Made by a program: the position numbers and the translations under genes. Positions 31,200 through 31,244 of a stretch of 31,244 bases of DNA are shown here, in pieces (position 1 is the first letter of the stretch; every line of letters begins with the position of its first letter). The notes beneath the pieces were generated by a model. It was not told the DNA's origin, did not search any database, and was given only the letters and a program-made list of their open reading frames with translations. Origin of the DNA: an uncultured Ruminococcus sp. (GTDB taxonomy: Bacteria > Bacillota > Clostridia > Oscillospirales > Ruminococcaceae); the NCBI GenBank assembly GCA_900539095.1, contig UQAR01000018.1:1-31244 (forward strand), in the 5' to 3' direction.

Positions 31200-31244
31200 C
31201 TGTCTCTTATACACATCTGACGCTGCCGACGAATTAGACGGTGT
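31200..31244 (-). other. Nextera/Illumina i5 adapter (artificial)
   Basis: Reverse complement of bases 1-49 apart from the outer few bases: mosaic end (31200-31218), read-1 adapter (31219-31232), the same i5 index (31233-31240, ATTAGACG) and the start of P5. Not genome. Confidence 0.97.

Noticed and set aside
1..31244. Terminal inverted repeats of a transposon or linear element
   Set aside because: They are Nextera adapter with index and Tn5 mosaic end; no transposase is present.

Overview
Organism and sample. The window is one contig of a Gram-positive, low-to-mid GC anaerobe, most likely a gut Clostridia of the Oscillospiraceae/Ruminococcus type. This is inferred from gene content (EIICBA with LicT-type antiterminator, CsbB/YfhO pair, CotH-kinase protein, FliB-like Cys-cluster protein, small NrdD-like protein), from strong AGGAGG ribosome sites with frequent TTG/GTG starts, and from many consensus SigA promoters (TTGACA, 17 bp, TATAAT). 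Species cannot be fixed from the sequence alone. Bases 1-49 and 31200-31244 are Illumina Nextera adapter, not genome; both carry the same i5 index. Biological sequence is about 50-31199.

Layout. (1) 50-5345: sugar phosphotransferase operon, with a partial RAT/terminator leader, LicT-type antiterminator, glucose-class EIICBA, HPr and Enzyme I. (2) 5342-6842: a promoter with no gene directly behind it and a perfect hairpin, then a LytTR regulator coupled to a LiaF-like membrane protein. (3) 6853-9815, minus strand: three-gene ABC uptake system (lipoprotein, permease, ATPase) with a terminator after the lipoprotein gene. (4) 10063-12459: large surface CotH-kinase protein. (5) 12504-14950, minus: membrane metallophosphoesterase and a rhodanese-TtcA fusion. 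(6) 14972-17618: MATE exporter behind a transcription attenuator that overlaps a possible 42-codon leader ORF, divergent from a LysR regulator. (7) 17648-19280: YfcE-like phosphoesterase, divergent from three small overlapping or closely spaced genes of unknown function. (8) 19277-24486: FliB-like protein, a lipoprotein, an SH3-domain membrane protein, a YgjP-type metallopeptidase, a small NrdD-like protein and a zinc-ribbon membrane protein. (9) 24512-29132, minus: unknown membrane protein, CsbB-type glycosyltransferase and YfhO-type membrane protein, likely a cell-surface glycosylation operon. (10) 29116-31173: AraC-family regulator divergent from galE, with 12-bp direct repeats 21 bp apart between them.

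How the genes fit together. The PTS block imports and phosphorylates sugar and is probably switched by LicT-mediated antitermination. GalE supplies UDP-sugars, and the CsbB/YfhO block probably decorates surface polymers. LytTR/LiaF-like, SH3 and CotH proteins all point to the cell envelope. I see no tRNA, rRNA, CRISPR, insertion sequence or phage gene, and no obvious change in codon style, so most of the window looks like ordinary chromosome. The least explained parts are the three-gene cluster at 18226-19280, the MATE leader at 16317-16479 and the hairpin locus at 5342-5515.
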